Shown here piece by piece: positions 50,023 to 60,000 of a stretch of 64,000 nucleotides of DNA (position 1 is the first letter of the stretch; every line of letters begins with the position of its first letter). A program made the position numbers and the translations under genes. The notes beneath the pieces are model-generated. The model saw nothing but the letters and a program-made list of their open reading frames with translations, was not told the origin of the DNA and did not search any database. Source of the stretch: Sphingobacterium spiritivorum (GTDB taxonomy: Bacteria; Bacteroidota; Bacteroidia; Sphingobacteriales; Sphingobacteriaceae); the NCBI RefSeq assembly GCF_016724845.1, contig NZ_CP068082.1:3596001-3660000 (forward strand). The letters are read 5' to 3'.

Positions 50023-51444
50023 ATGATAAACCTTCAAAAAATCAGACTGCTTACTGCAGCTTTTTTGTGTTTGAGCACAATCGGACTACAGGCTCAGGAG
50101 AGAAAGCCGAATATTGTGTTTATTCTGGCCGATGACCTAGGCTACGGTGATCTCGGTGCGTATGGACAGAAGAAGATACAGACGCCTAATATTGATCGTT
50201 TGGCTGCAGAAGGAATGAAATTTGAACAATTCTATGCCGGCACCTCCGTATGTGCGCCTTCCCGATCTTCATTAATGACTGGCCAGCACACCGGTCATAC
50301 CTATATCCGTGGCAACAGGGAAATTGAGCCGGAAGGACAACAGCCTCTTGCGGATTCCGTACAGACTTTTGTGCAGTTGCTTCAGAAAGCCGGCTATGCT
50401 ACAGGAGCCTTTGGCAAGTGGGGTTTGGGTATGGTCGGCACGACAGGAGCACCGGATCAAAAGGGTTTTGATGAATTTTACGGATACAATTGTCAAAGGC
50501 AATCCCACCGTTATTTTCCTACCCATTTGTGGCACAATGATCAGCGTGTGGAACTTCAGGGAAATGATCTTAAAAATAAGGTGCAATATGCACCTGCATT
50601 AATTCAGGAACAGACACTCCGGTTTATAGATGCGCATAAGGATGAACCATTCTTCCTGTTTATTCCTACCGTACTGCCACATGCCGAATTATCCGGCATT
50701 GACGATGAACATTATCAGAAATATGCTTCACGGTTTGAAGAAACTCCACATAAAGGCAATGATTATGGTCCCGGAGCTACCGTTACCGGATATGCTTCTG
50801 TTGAAAAGCCAAGAGCAACTTTTGCCAGTATGGTCAGCAGGATGGATGCTTATGTAGGACAGGTATTGAAAAAGCTGGATGATCTCGGACTTACAGAGAA
50901 TACAATCGTTATATTTTCCAGTGATAACGGAGCACATCGTGAAGGAGGTGCAGATCCTGTTTTCTTTAACAGTTCGGGAGGTCTCAGAGGATACAAGCGG
51001 GATCTCTATGAAGGAGGTATCCGTACCCCTTTTATTGTCAAATGGCCTCATAAAGTAAAATCCCATAGTACAAGTGAATTTACCGGCGCCTTCTGGGATG
51101 TAATGCCTACTCTTTTAGATATTACAGGAGCCGGGAAAGCCCGATATACCGATGGTGTATCTTTAGTGCCAACACTGTTGGGCAAAACAAATGAGCAACA
51201 GCAGCATCCTTATTTGTACTGGGAATTTCAAGAAGACGGTGGCCGCCAGGCTGTGCGCGCAGGAGACTGGAAAGCTGTCAAACTACAGGTAAAGAATAAG
51301 CAAAAGACCGTTACAGAACTATATAATCTAAAGAAAGATCCTGCCGAAAAAAAGAATGTCGCAGCAGAAAATCCTGAACGGGTAAGGCAGCTGGAAAACA
51401 TTATGAATCAGGCACACACAGCTAATCCTTATTTTACGTTTTAG
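50023..51444 (+). CDS. Secreted sulfatase (formylglycine type)
   Basis: 473 residues with a signal peptide (LLTAAFLCLSTIGLQAQ). The family-S1 start PNIVFILADDLGYGDLGAYG supplies calcium ligands. The activation motif CAPSRSSLMTG carries the Cys to formylglycine site C77 (C-x-P-S-R). It needs a sulfatase-maturing enzyme encoded elsewhere. SSDNGAHREGG and YEGGIRTPFIVKWP are typical of the family. Substrate cannot be fixed from sequence; glycan sulfate is likely from the adjacent sialidase. 32 bases after DUF4886 and 14 before the sialidase. Confidence 0.9.
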   Translation: MINLQKIRLLTAAFLCLSTIGLQAQERKPNIVFILADDLGYGDLGAYGQKKIQTPNIDRLAAEGMKFEQFYAGTSVCAPSRSSLMTGQHTGHTYIRGNREIEPEGQQPLADSVQTFVQLLQKAGYATGAFGKWGLGMVGTTGAPDQKGFDEFYGYNCQRQSHRYFPTHLWHNDQRVELQGNDLKNKVQYAPALIQEQTLRFIDAHKDEPFFLFIPTVLPHAELSGIDDEHYQKYASRFEETPHKGNDYGPGATVTGYASVEKPRATFASMVSRMDAYVGQVLKKLDDLGLTENTIVIFSSDNGAHREGGADPVFFNSSGGLRGYKRDLYEGGIRTPFIVKWPHKVKSHSTSEFTGAFWDVMPTLLDITGAGKARYTDGVSLVPTLLGKTNEQQQHPYLYWEFQEDGGRQAVRAGDWKAVKLQVKNKQKTVTELYNLKKDPAEKKNVAAENPERVRQLENIMNQAHTANPYFTF

Positions 51445-51458
51445 ACCGTATATAACCT

Positions 51459-52646
51459 ATGAAAAGAAATTTATTAATTGCGCTGCTTTCAGGTGGTATT
51501 CTGATGAATCTTTCCTTCGTTACTGATACGGAAGTCACAAAAGAAGGAGAGGAGAAGATTGTATTTGCATCCGGAAAAGACGGATACGAAAGTTATCGTA
51601 TTCCAGCTGTTATCAAGGCTGCGAATGGTGATATCTTAGCTTTCAGTGAAGGAAGAGTGGCGCATGCCGGAGACTTTGGAGATATCGATATCGTAATGAA
51701 AAGAAGTACGGATAAGGGAAAGACATGGTCAACTCTGGATAAAGTAGTGGACTATGGAAACTTACAGGCAGGCAATCCTGCTCCCGTGCTGGATATGACG
51801 GATCCAGAGTATCCGAAAGGACGTATCTTTTTGTTCTACAATACAGGAAACAATCACGAGGGTGAAATCCGTAAAGGGAATGGTGTGCGGGAAGTCTGGT
51901 ACATCACCTCTACAGATCAGGGAGAAACCTGGTCCTCTGCAGTTAATATAACGACTCAGGTACACCGACCAAATGCACCGTCATTTCATCCGGCCTATAC
52001 CTTTAAAGAAGACTGGAGAAGCTATGCCAATACTCCGGGACATGCTATGCAGTTTGAGTCCGGAAGATATAAAGGACGCATCTTTGTATCTGCCAATCAT
52101 TCTGCCGGTAATCCTCAGGCTGCTTTTAAAGATTATCAGGCACATGGTTACTATACGGATGATCACGGCAAGACATTTCATCTGGGAGCTACTGTACTGG
52201 CTGAAGGTGGCAATGAATCCATTGCTGCGCAGATCAGCGGGGGCCGGTTGCTGATGAATAGCAGAAATCAGCAAGGTCAGGTGCGTAACAGGTTAATAAG
52301 CGTCAGTACTGACGGAGGAGCAAGTTGGGATACTACTTACTTTGATAAGGATCTTCCGGACCCTGTCAATCAGGGAAGCATATTATCACTGAGTGGAAAA
52401 AAACAACTGCTGGCTTTCAGTAATGCAGCAAGTAAGACACAAAGAGACAGCCTGACACTGCGTGTAAGCAAGGATGACGGAAAAACCTGGTTTTATAATA
52501 AGCGGATTGCAACAGCTCCCGCAGGATATAAGGGCGATTATGCCGCATATTCTGATCTGGTACAGCTGGATGCTAAACGGATAGGCGTGCTGTATGAAAA
52601 AGATAATTATAAGAATATCGTATTTCAGCCCGTGAAGTGGCATTAA
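51459..52646 (+). CDS. Exo-alpha-sialidase
   Basis: 395 residues, six-bladed beta-propeller. RIP motif YRIPAVIKAANGDILAFSEGR holds the first active-site Arg. Asp boxes of type S-x-D-x-G-x-x-W recur five times: STDKGKTW, STDQGETW, TDDHGKTF (variant), STDGGASW and SKDDGKTW. Tyr-Glu pair near the C-terminus (GVLYEKDNYKNIV) gives the nucleophile Tyr. N-terminal signal (LLIALLSGGILMNLSFV). GH33-type, releases sialic acid from host glycans. No nan (sialic acid) catabolic genes are in the window. Last of the three-gene cassette; a strong bidirectional terminator follows. Confidence 0.9.
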   Translation: MKRNLLIALLSGGILMNLSFVTDTEVTKEGEEKIVFASGKDGYESYRIPAVIKAANGDILAFSEGRVAHAGDFGDIDIVMKRSTDKGKTWSTLDKVVDYGNLQAGNPAPVLDMTDPEYPKGRIFLFYNTGNNHEGEIRKGNGVREVWYITSTDQGETWSSAVNITTQVHRPNAPSFHPAYTFKEDWRSYANTPGHAMQFESGRYKGRIFVSANHSAGNPQAAFKDYQAHGYYTDDHGKTFHLGATVLAEGGNESIAAQISGGRLLMNSRNQQGQVRNRLISVSTDGGASWDTTYFDKDLPDPVNQGSILSLSGKKQLLAFSNAASKTQRDSLTLRVSKDDGKTWFYNKRIATAPAGYKGDYAAYSDLVQLDAKRIGVLYEKDNYKNIVFQPVKWH

Positions 52647-52666
52647 TAAGTATAATATAAAAAAAG

Positions 52667-52701
52667 AACTCCCGTTATGTTTGTCAGACATAACGGGAGT
52701 T
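52667..52701. terminator. Bidirectional terminator
   Basis: 14-bp perfect stem AACTCCCGTTATGT/ACATAACGGGAGTT with a 7-base loop. Flanked by an A-run on the left and TTTTC on the right, between the convergent sialidase and msrA genes. Confidence 0.85.
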
Positions 52702-52732
52702 TTCAATTCCCGGTCAGACTTCTTCTTAGTAT

Positions 52733-53383
52733 TTAGTGTGTGCTGGTCTTTTTCGAATCCTTACCTTTATTTTTTGTGGTATCCTGATTGGCTTTTCTCG
52801 CCATTTCGAACAGTGCGGGGTCAATATGGCAATAACCTTGTGGATTTTTGTCCAGATAATCCTGATGATAGTCTTCCGCTTTGTAAAAATTAGTCAATGG
52901 TTTTACTTCTATGGCCAGTGGCTTTAAATAATTTTTGGATAGTGCAGCTATACATGTTTTGATTACAGAAAGATCCTTTTCGTCTTTGTAATATATACCT
53001 GTCCTGTATTGTTCTCCAATATCATTACCCTGACGATTCAGACTGGTCGGATCTATCGTTTTAAAATAAAGTTCTATCAGTGTTTTGAGAGCTACCTTTT
53101 CCGGATCATAGCGCACTTTTACAGTTTCGGCATATCCGCTCTTGGTATGGGAGACGATATCATAGGTCGGATTTTTGGTCTTTCCGTTTGCATATCCCAC
53201 CTCAGTGCTTTTCACACCGTTGATTTGTTTGAAAAAATGCTCCGTTCCCCAGAAACATCCTCCTGCAAAATAAATTTCCTGCGTATTACCTCGCTCTGTC
53301 TGAGGGACTGAAGTCGTGTTTTTACTCCTGACAAGTCCGATACTCAGCGTGAAGATTATTAAAGTCATGATGCTGTATTTCAT
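52733..53383 (-). CDS. msrA: Peptide-methionine (S)-S-oxide reductase, exported
   Basis: 216 residues. Signal peptide (IMTLIIFTLSIGLVRS), so it acts outside the cytosol. MsrA core from about residue 33: EIYFAGGCFWGTEHFF with the catalytic Cys in GGCFWG, then VGYANGKTKNPTY, EQYRTGIYY and EDYHQDYLDKNPQGYCHID with the resolving Cys region. Reduces Met-S-sulfoxide in proteins. Last gene of the minus-strand sigma / anti-sigma / DUF417 / MsrA series, 30 bases after DUF417. C-terminal tail Lys-rich. Confidence 0.93.
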   Translation of the reverse strand: MKYSIMTLIIFTLSIGLVRSKNTTSVPQTERGNTQEIYFAGGCFWGTEHFFKQINGVKSTEVGYANGKTKNPTYDIVSHTKSGYAETVKVRYDPEKVALKTLIELYFKTIDPTSLNRQGNDIGEQYRTGIYYKDEKDLSVIKTCIAALSKNYLKPLAIEVKPLTNFYKAEDYHQDYLDKNPQGYCHIDPALFEMARKANQDTTKNKGKDSKKTSTH

Positions 53384-53413
53384 GGTGTTGCAATTTGATG
53401 TTAACAGATTTTT

Positions 53414-53881
53414 TTAGTTCGTACGGATAGGGGATGGCAGAGAAGGAAGCATAAGGCCAAATCCAAGCAACAGCAGATCTTTAAGGATAAAAAAGTCTGT
53501 TGTCGGAATGCCTTCTCTGAATTTCCACATTCCCGAAGTGGTGAAAAGGAAGCTCAGGGTAAGCACAAATGTGATAATCATACCGATAGATGCTATTTTT
53601 CTCAATTTGATCCATTTTATACTCAGTATCAATACAAGTGCCAGTAATATTTCTGTAATACCTATGATGTTGGACACCTGTTGTATAGTAAAGATACTGT
53701 ACATCCAGGAAAGTAATGGATGTTGTTCCATCAGTGGTCTGATCGCCTCGGCCTCTACAGCAGTAAACTTATAAATTCCTATCCAGAGGAGTATAAGAAC
53801 ACTTCCTGCCAGTGAAATAAAATATCCGGCTCTGTACATGACTGTTGGTCTGCTGCGGGATGTCGAAATTAAAGATTCCAT
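53414..53881 (-). CDS. DUF417-family membrane protein (RclC/YkgB-like)
   Basis: 155 residues from MESLISTS; an ATG 4 codons upstream is possible. Four hydrophobic helices (about 18-37, 65-85, 95-113 and 118-148). WIGIYKFTAVEAEAIRPLMEQHPLLSWMYSIFT, the family signature of DUF417, precedes helix 2. The family includes E. coli RclC/YkgB, which protects against reactive chlorine species. Placed between an ECF anti-sigma gene and msrA, consistent with an oxidant-response role. Inner membrane. Confidence 0.85.
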   Translation of the reverse strand: MESLISTSRSRPTVMYRAGYFISLAGSVLILLWIGIYKFTAVEAEAIRPLMEQHPLLSWMYSIFTIQQVSNIIGITEILLALVLILSIKWIKLRKIASIGMIITFVLTLSFLFTTSGMWKFREGIPTTDFFILKDLLLLGFGLMLPSLPSPIRTN

Positions 53882-53959
53882 GTCTATGATCAATTGATAT
53901 TAACTATTCGATTTATAGTTATAGTCGCTGCCTGATCAAAATCCTGACACAGAAAGAAG

Positions 53960-54235
53960 TTATTTTTTTATGTTTTGTTTAACTTTTTCTATAAAGTCCT
54001 TGTTGTCAGTAAAATATTTTTTTGCATCCCCCTCATGCTGTTTGATATAATAGGCAATTGCATGTTCAATAAAGTCGGCTTTCTTGGAATAGATATGACA
54101 GGATTTGCAGGCCTTCAGATGTACGCCGAGCTGTATTTTTTTCCATACCGGAATATCCATATGCAATCTCTTTTCCACTAACAGTGTTGCCTGACTGCAG
54201 GGGAGAATGATAGTATGTATGATCTTGTCAAGCAT
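53960..54235 (-). CDS. Small zinc-type anti-sigma factor
   Basis: 91 residues with the HxxxCxxC anti-sigma zinc motif: HLKACKSC (H39, C43, C46). No membrane helix, so it is a soluble, redox-sensitive ZAS-type anti-sigma candidate, similar in layout to RsrA. C-terminal half helical and Lys-rich. Its ATG overlaps the sigma gene by 8 bases, the usual coupling of sigma and anti-sigma. Confidence 0.8.
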   Translation of the reverse strand: MLDKIIHTIILPCSQATLLVEKRLHMDIPVWKKIQLGVHLKACKSCHIYSKKADFIEHAIAYYIKQHEGDAKKYFTDNKDFIEKVKQNIKK

Positions 54236-54797
54236 TATTCGTGTTATTAAACCATTTGATATCGAGGCATTTTCGTAGCTGCATACGGCTTCGTTGCAGG
54301 ATCTTCCAGTAATTAGTCGTTGAAATACTGACTTCCTGACAGATTTCTTCTGCTTTTTTTTGTTGAATGTAACATTGCCTGATTAGAAATCCCCATTTCT
54401 GAGGGAGTGCCTGAAGACATTCCTGAAGTGATTTATTGAAATTCTCATTATCCAGAAGAGATGCAGATGTGTCTGTGCTGATATCCCAGTGATGCCGTAC
54501 ATCCTGATCTCGCCAGCTTCCGTTCTCATCAAAAAAGTAATCCATACTGACAGTTTCATTACCCTTGTATTTGCGTCTGTACAGATCAGCGGCTTTGTGG
54601 TTTAAAATGCCTTTAAGCCAGGTCAACGGGCTACTCTTTCCCTGATAACGATCTTTCATCAGAAAAGCAGTCATAAAAACATCCTGTACCAGATCTTCCG
54701 CATCCTCTTTATTGGCCAATAAAAAATAAGCCTGTCTCAGTAGCGATCCGGAATAGTTTTCGATCCATAGTTCAACATCTTTTTGGGAAGAACTCAT
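54228..54797 (-). CDS. ECF-type RNA polymerase sigma factor
   Basis: 189 residues. Region 2 is LLRQAYFLLANKEDAEDLVQDVFMTAF (2.1-2.2) followed by SSPLTWLKGILNHKAADLYRR. A long linker contains MDYFFDENGSWRD, as in the TIGR02943-type group of Bacteroidota sigma factors. Region 4 is LQECLQALPQKWGFLIRQCYIQQKKAEEICQEVSISTTNYWKIL with the HTH. Controlled by the overlapping zinc anti-sigma. It may transcribe its own operon (DUF417, MsrA), a stress regulon. Divergent from the membrane-protein gene at 55010. Confidence 0.9.
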   Translation of the reverse strand: MSSSQKDVELWIENYSGSLLRQAYFLLANKEDAEDLVQDVFMTAFLMKDRYQGKSSPLTWLKGILNHKAADLYRRKYKGNETVSMDYFFDENGSWRDQDVRHHWDISTDTSASLLDNENFNKSLQECLQALPQKWGFLIRQCYIQQKKAEEICQEVSISTTNYWKILQRSRMQLRKCLDIKWFNNTNNA

Positions 54798-55009
54798 AGG
54801 TATTTAATAATTGATTGCAAATATCAGCATTCAAAAGTATCAAATTGTCCGGATATAATTATTAATCCTTGTCATTTCCGGATTTTTTTGTTGTAAAAAA
54901 TATTTAGGTTACCCTATTTAAATACTGTGATAATATTGCTTATCTTGTATTCGGATCATAAACCCTCAAGTTTGTGCGCTCCAATTTATTAATCCTAAAA
55001 TGCGAACCT

Positions 55010-55546
55010 ATGAAAAGCATTGTGACTATAGCAATAGCAGGGCTGCTCTGTTATTTCATTTTTCGTTGCATCAATACTTCTGCTCAGGCGGGGCGTACAG
55101 CTGATAACAGATTGCAGATGCGTATGCATGCTGCTTATATGTATTTTGGCTATTGCTGTCTGATGATTTGCGCAGGCATCGTAGGTGGTGTGATATATGA
55201 TTATTCAAAGATAGATGCTGCTGCGACAGTGCTTGCAATTTCCGTTTTTCTTTTGTTTGGCATATTGGGAGTCTATAATCTAAAATTGTATTATGTGCAT
55301 ACCGTACTTTATAATGAACATCATATCACCTGTTATAATACCCGGGGACAAGAAAAGGTGATTCACTGGAAAGATATCAGACATGCCGTCTACAATACTT
55401 ATACGGGAAGTATAAGGCTGTCCAGTAGTCGCAGGGAGTATATCATTATTCATCATGATCTGGGAGGTATTGACGATTTTTATCAGGAGTTTTACAGGCA
55501 GAAACCCCGTATAGCTCAAAAAGTAAAAATAAGAGTATTGACCTGA
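55010..55546 (+). CDS. Membrane protein of unknown function
   Basis: 178 residues from ATG MKSIVTIAIAGLL (an in-frame TTG/GTG region upstream extends to 54974 but is less likely). About three hydrophobic helices (4-18, 42-62, 72-95), then a cytosolic domain of about 80 residues that resembles a PH-like fold (TVLYNEHHITCYNTRGQEKVIHWKDI, GSIRLSSSRREYIIIHHD). Similar layout to the proteins at 21208 and 21747. No known family. Divergent from the ECF sigma gene. Confidence 0.6.
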   Translation: MKSIVTIAIAGLLCYFIFRCINTSAQAGRTADNRLQMRMHAAYMYFGYCCLMICAGIVGGVIYDYSKIDAAATVLAISVFLLFGILGVYNLKLYYVHTVLYNEHHITCYNTRGQEKVIHWKDIRHAVYNTYTGSIRLSSSRREYIIIHHDLGGIDDFYQEFYRQKPRIAQKVKIRVLT

Positions 55547-55772
55547 GCGCTATAAAGATCAGTGAATATAATTTAGTTACTCCCTGACACACCGCATAAT
55601 TACCTCTTTTCCATCCTTAATTCACCGCAAACTTTAGTAATTCCCATATACTAAGAGTTTTTACTTTCAAAATTTCTTATTTAAGAATCTGATTATCAGT
55701 GTTTTTTTTGTTATTTCAAAAGCTGGCGATAATATTTCTGTTATTTTTTTTCAAATAGACTAGCCCTTAACC

Positions 55773-55792
55773 GGTGGGATTGCCGTCATATA
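55773..55792 (+). promoter_or_regulatory. Possible ECF-type promoter upstream of FecR
   Basis: GGTGGGATTGCCGTCATAT, with a CGTC core like that of ECF -10 boxes, 27 bases before the FecR ATG. The matching -35 element is not clear. Weak. Confidence 0.25.
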
Positions 55793-55818
55793 CTAAACCA
55801 GAGTATATAACCTTTTGA

Positions 55819-56931
55819 ATGAAAAATCAGGAAGCAAAAGCGCTATTGGAAAGATATCGTAACAATAGATGTACGGAAGAAGAATTAAATCTTCTGTATT
55901 CTTGGTATGTGCTGCATAATGCAGAACAGCCGGATAGTCTATCGTACAGTGATTGGATCTCGCTTATGGATATGCAACTCACCGACAGATCAGTCAACAG
56001 GAAGATCATTAGACGGAAACAGATAGCCGTGGCGGCATCCTTAGTACTTTTTTTAAGTGCAGGTCTGCTTTATTATTATAGAGGACAGCAGGCTTCCCTT
56101 CCGGAAGACCATTCTGTGATCGTACAATCAGTCGGGAATAAAGCCATGCTTACCTTATCCGGTGGTGAGCAGATTAGTCTGGAAGATGCACAGCAGGGTG
56201 ATCTGGCCAGAAAATCAGGTATTAAAGTGACCAAAACAGCGGACGGAGAAGTCGTCTTTACTGTTGCGGATGCACATGCAGTAAAAGAGAAAGCGGAGAA
56301 TACCCTTTCGACACCGAGGGGAAGACAATGGCAGGTGCGTTTAGCAGATGGGTCGCATGTGTTTCTTAACGCTGCATCTTCTATAAGCTTTCCAAGCTCT
56401 TTCTCCGGATTAAAGAACCGTATAGTCAAACTCAAAGGAGAGGCTTATTTTGAGATTGCAAAGGATAAAGAACATCCTTTTATTGTCCAAACGGAAAAAC
56501 AACATATAGAAGTGCTGGGTACACATTTCAATGTAAGCAATTATCAGGATGACGGGTATGTCCGTACCACTCTGCTGGAAGGTACTGTAAAAATACATAC
56601 TGAAAATGCTTCGGTAGCAGATGTATTATTGAAACCGGGGCAGGGGGCTTGTTATAGCGGCAATACACTACAGATAACAGAGGTAGATGTTGAAGAATCG
56701 GTAGCATGGAAAAACGGGGAATTTAGTTTTGCAGATGAAGATATCTATGGCATTATGCGCAAAATAGCACGATGGTATGATATAGAAGTTGTCTATGTCA
56801 ATAAGACAAATAAGGCAACTTTTGACGGCAAAATATCCGTTAACAGACCACTGACAAAAACCTTACATCTGCTAAAATCAACAGGCAAAGTCGATTTTCA
56901 AATAAAAGGAAGGAGGGTGATCGTGATATAA
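55819..56931 (+). CDS. FecR-type anti-sigma / sensor protein
   Basis: 370 residues. Cytosolic N-terminal domain (AKALLERYRNNRCTEEELNLLYSWY), a membrane helix near 66-86 (IAVAASLVLFLSAGLLYYY), then a periplasmic FecR domain (LSTPRGRQWQVRLADGSHVFLNAASSISFPSSF and TTLLEGTVKIH) and a C-terminal STN-like part (DEDIYGIMRKIARWYDIEV). Transmits TonB-receptor status to a sigma factor. No FecI gene lies directly upstream; the partner may be elsewhere, and the ECF sigma at 54228 is on the other strand with its own anti-sigma. Gap 55547-55818 holds only a possible ECF-like site. Confidence 0.9.
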   Translation: MKNQEAKALLERYRNNRCTEEELNLLYSWYVLHNAEQPDSLSYSDWISLMDMQLTDRSVNRKIIRRKQIAVAASLVLFLSAGLLYYYRGQQASLPEDHSVIVQSVGNKAMLTLSGGEQISLEDAQQGDLARKSGIKVTKTADGEVVFTVADAHAVKEKAENTLSTPRGRQWQVRLADGSHVFLNAASSISFPSSFSGLKNRIVKLKGEAYFEIAKDKEHPFIVQTEKQHIEVLGTHFNVSNYQDDGYVRTTLLEGTVKIHTENASVADVLLKPGQGACYSGNTLQITEVDVEESVAWKNGEFSFADEDIYGIMRKIARWYDIEVVYVNKTNKATFDGKISVNRPLTKTLHLLKSTGKVDFQIKGRRVIVI

Positions 56932-57084
56932 ACATTTACAAATAACAGATCAAAAAGTAAACGAAAAGAATATCCTGCCCGGGATACCATATTGCTTTAC
57001 TATTGATACGTATACTAAACCTCAATCACACTAACTATTAACCAGTCCCTGTTTCCAAAAAATAGGGGATTTAAATTTAAATGT

Positions 57085-60000
57085 ATGAAATTTCACCTGA
57101 ACCATTTGGTTTCAAGTCAGATCCGGCAAATCGATAGGATGAGATGTCTGATGCGTTTTCATCTGACTCTTTTTATGCTCACCACATTTTTTGTGCAAAT
57201 TAGTACAGCCTCCTATGCGCAGAGGATAAGTTTGAATAAAACAAATGCACCACTACAGCAGATATTTAAAGAGATAGGTAAACAAAGTGGTTATGATTTC
57301 GTGTACAGTACGGAGCTGATGAAACAAGCTAAAAATGTAACTGTCAACGTAAGTAAAGCTTCTTTAAAAGAAACCTTGGAAGCATGTTTTACCCGACAAC
57401 CTCTTGATTATGAAATCTATGATAACAGTATCATTGTCAAAGAAAAACCAGTGGTTTCAAAAGTAATGATAGGGTATCAGACAATGCAGATTACGGTTAC
57501 GGGGTGGGTCACAGATGAAAAAAATAAACCTATTCCTGGAGTAACAATCAGGCAGGCTAACAGTAAGGTTACTGCCATCACCGACTCTTTCGGAAAATAT
57601 AGTATAAAAATTTCGGATAGGAATGAAGAACTAATCTTCACACATATAGGGTACGAAGTATATAAAGTAAAACCGGGTAATGAAAATGTCATTATAGCTG
57701 TATTAAAACCAGGCAAAAATGAACTGGAAGATGTGGTCGTTACAGGATTGTTTTCTAGACCAGTTGAAAATTTTACAGGAGCGGCGACTACAGTTACCGG
57801 CAAGGAACTCCGGGAAGTCAATGCTATGAATGTATTGCAAGCCCTGAAAGTATTTGATCCCGCTATTCGCATGCCCGATAATATACAGATGGGCAGCAAC
57901 CCTAATACACTCCCTCAAATCAGTTTACGGGGTACTAATAACTTTCCTGTGCAGGGAGGATCTGCTAAAATTCCCAGTTCAGGAGCTGATTTTATGTCCG
58001 CTTATGTATCTAATCCCAGTATGCCCCTGTTTATATTAGATGGTTTTGAGGTCAGTTTGCAAAAAATATATGATCTTGATATTAATCGTGTGGCCAGTAT
58101 TACTATTCTGAAAGATGCTGTAGGTACTTCGGCTTATGGATCCAGAGCTTCAAATGGTGTAGTAGTAGTGGAGACTATTCGGCCTAAAGAAGGTAAATTA
58201 CAGCTCAGCTATACCTCAACCCTGCAAATTACAGGGCCAGATCTTACTTCATATAAACTGTTAAATGCAGCCGACAAACTTGATCTGGAAGTGAAGGCAG
58301 GAATGTATAAAGATGCAAGACTGAACCCTCAGAACCAACTCTATTATGATAAGTTGTATTCAAAAAGAAGAGCCGATGTAGTAATGGGGGTCGATACCTA
58401 TTGGCTGTCTCAACCTTTACAAGTAGGTATAGGTAATAAGCAGTCTTTATACGTAGAGGGAGGGGACGAATTTATTCGATATGGTGTAAATTTTGGATAT
58501 ATGGCAAATCGTGGTGTAATGAAGGGATCTTCAAGAAAAAACTACGATGGAGGAATGTTTTTATCTTACCGAAAGAAAAGCCTGTTGGTCAGAAATCAGT
58601 TAAATATCAGCGCCAACCGTGCTGACGAATCGCCGTGGGGAAGTTTTGCTGACTATTCATCTCTTAATCAATATTGGTCGCCATATGACGAAAAGGGCAG
58701 AATTAGAAAAATAATGGAAATTATTTTAAATCCAGGCTATTTAGATTATGAGGATATTGTTTCTAATCCCATGTACAATGCTACTTTAGGTACAGCAAAC
58801 TATGCTAAGTATGTAGGCTTTAATAACAATACTATGCTGGAATTACGATTGGATAACGGTCTTAGATTAACCGGGAAATTGGGAATTACCAGCCAAAAAG
58901 ATCAATCAGATCTCTTTCTGCCGGCAGATCATACTGATTTCGTCAAAATGACAGATTATAATAATCCGGAATATTTTAATAGGGGAAGATATAGCAAAAC
59001 CAACGGCAGTTTTTTATCCTATGATGCAGGTCTCTTTATTGACTATAGTCGCAGTATTAATAAGCATCTTATTTTTGGTACATGGGGTATATCTGCCGCT
59101 CAGCAAAATAGCCAAAGCTATGGTATTACTGTCAGAGGTTTTCCAAATACCAGACTTGATGAGGTTTTTTTAGGAAACGGTTACCAAAAAGACAGTCGTC
59201 CCATCGGCAAAAATAATATCAGCAGGCGAGCTTCAGCATTCACCAGTCTAAACTATACTTATAACAGACGCTATCTTGCTGATTTTTCCTTCAATATCGA
59301 CGGATCTACGCAATTTGGAGCCAGAAACCGTTATGCACCCTTTTGGGCTGCTGGTCTGGGCTGGAACCTGCATGAAGAAAATTTTATGTCAGAGCTGAGT
59401 AAGAAAACCATCAATCGATTCAAGATAAGAGTTGGAATAGGTACCACTGGAAATCAGCAGTTTCCACCTTTTATGGGGATAAGTACCTATCAGTATAATA
59501 CTTCGCAGGACTATTTGGGTATGTTAGGGGCGTCATTAATGGGCTTTGGAAACGAATCTTTACGCTGGCAACAAACGTTAAAAAGAAATCTGGGAGCAGA
59601 TATTTCTTTACTGAAAGACAGAATCGGTATACGTATCGATGCTTATCTGGAAACTACCAACGATATGCTATTAGACATTAATACACCCCCTTCATTAGGT
59701 GTAAGCAGTTATAAGGAAAATGTAGGAAGGCTTCAGAATAGAGGTATTGAAGGAAATGTCAATGTGTTTATTCTGCGAAATATGGAAAAATCTACCACCT
59801 GGAGTGTATTTATAAATGGCATTCACAACCAAAATAAAATAATAGAAATCTCCAATTCTTTAAAAAGGATGAATCAGGACAATGATGCTATCCGGGATCC
59901 TGACGGTAAGTTAAAGCAACTCAGACCACAGCTCAGATTTGAAGAAGGACAATCAGTGAATGCCATTTGGGCAGTGCGTTCTGCAGGTATAGATCCTAGC

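Noticed and set aside
54228..54797. This sigma factor as FecI partner of the FecR at 55819
   Set aside because: It is on the opposite strand, overlaps its own zinc anti-sigma gene and has a non-FecI-like linker.
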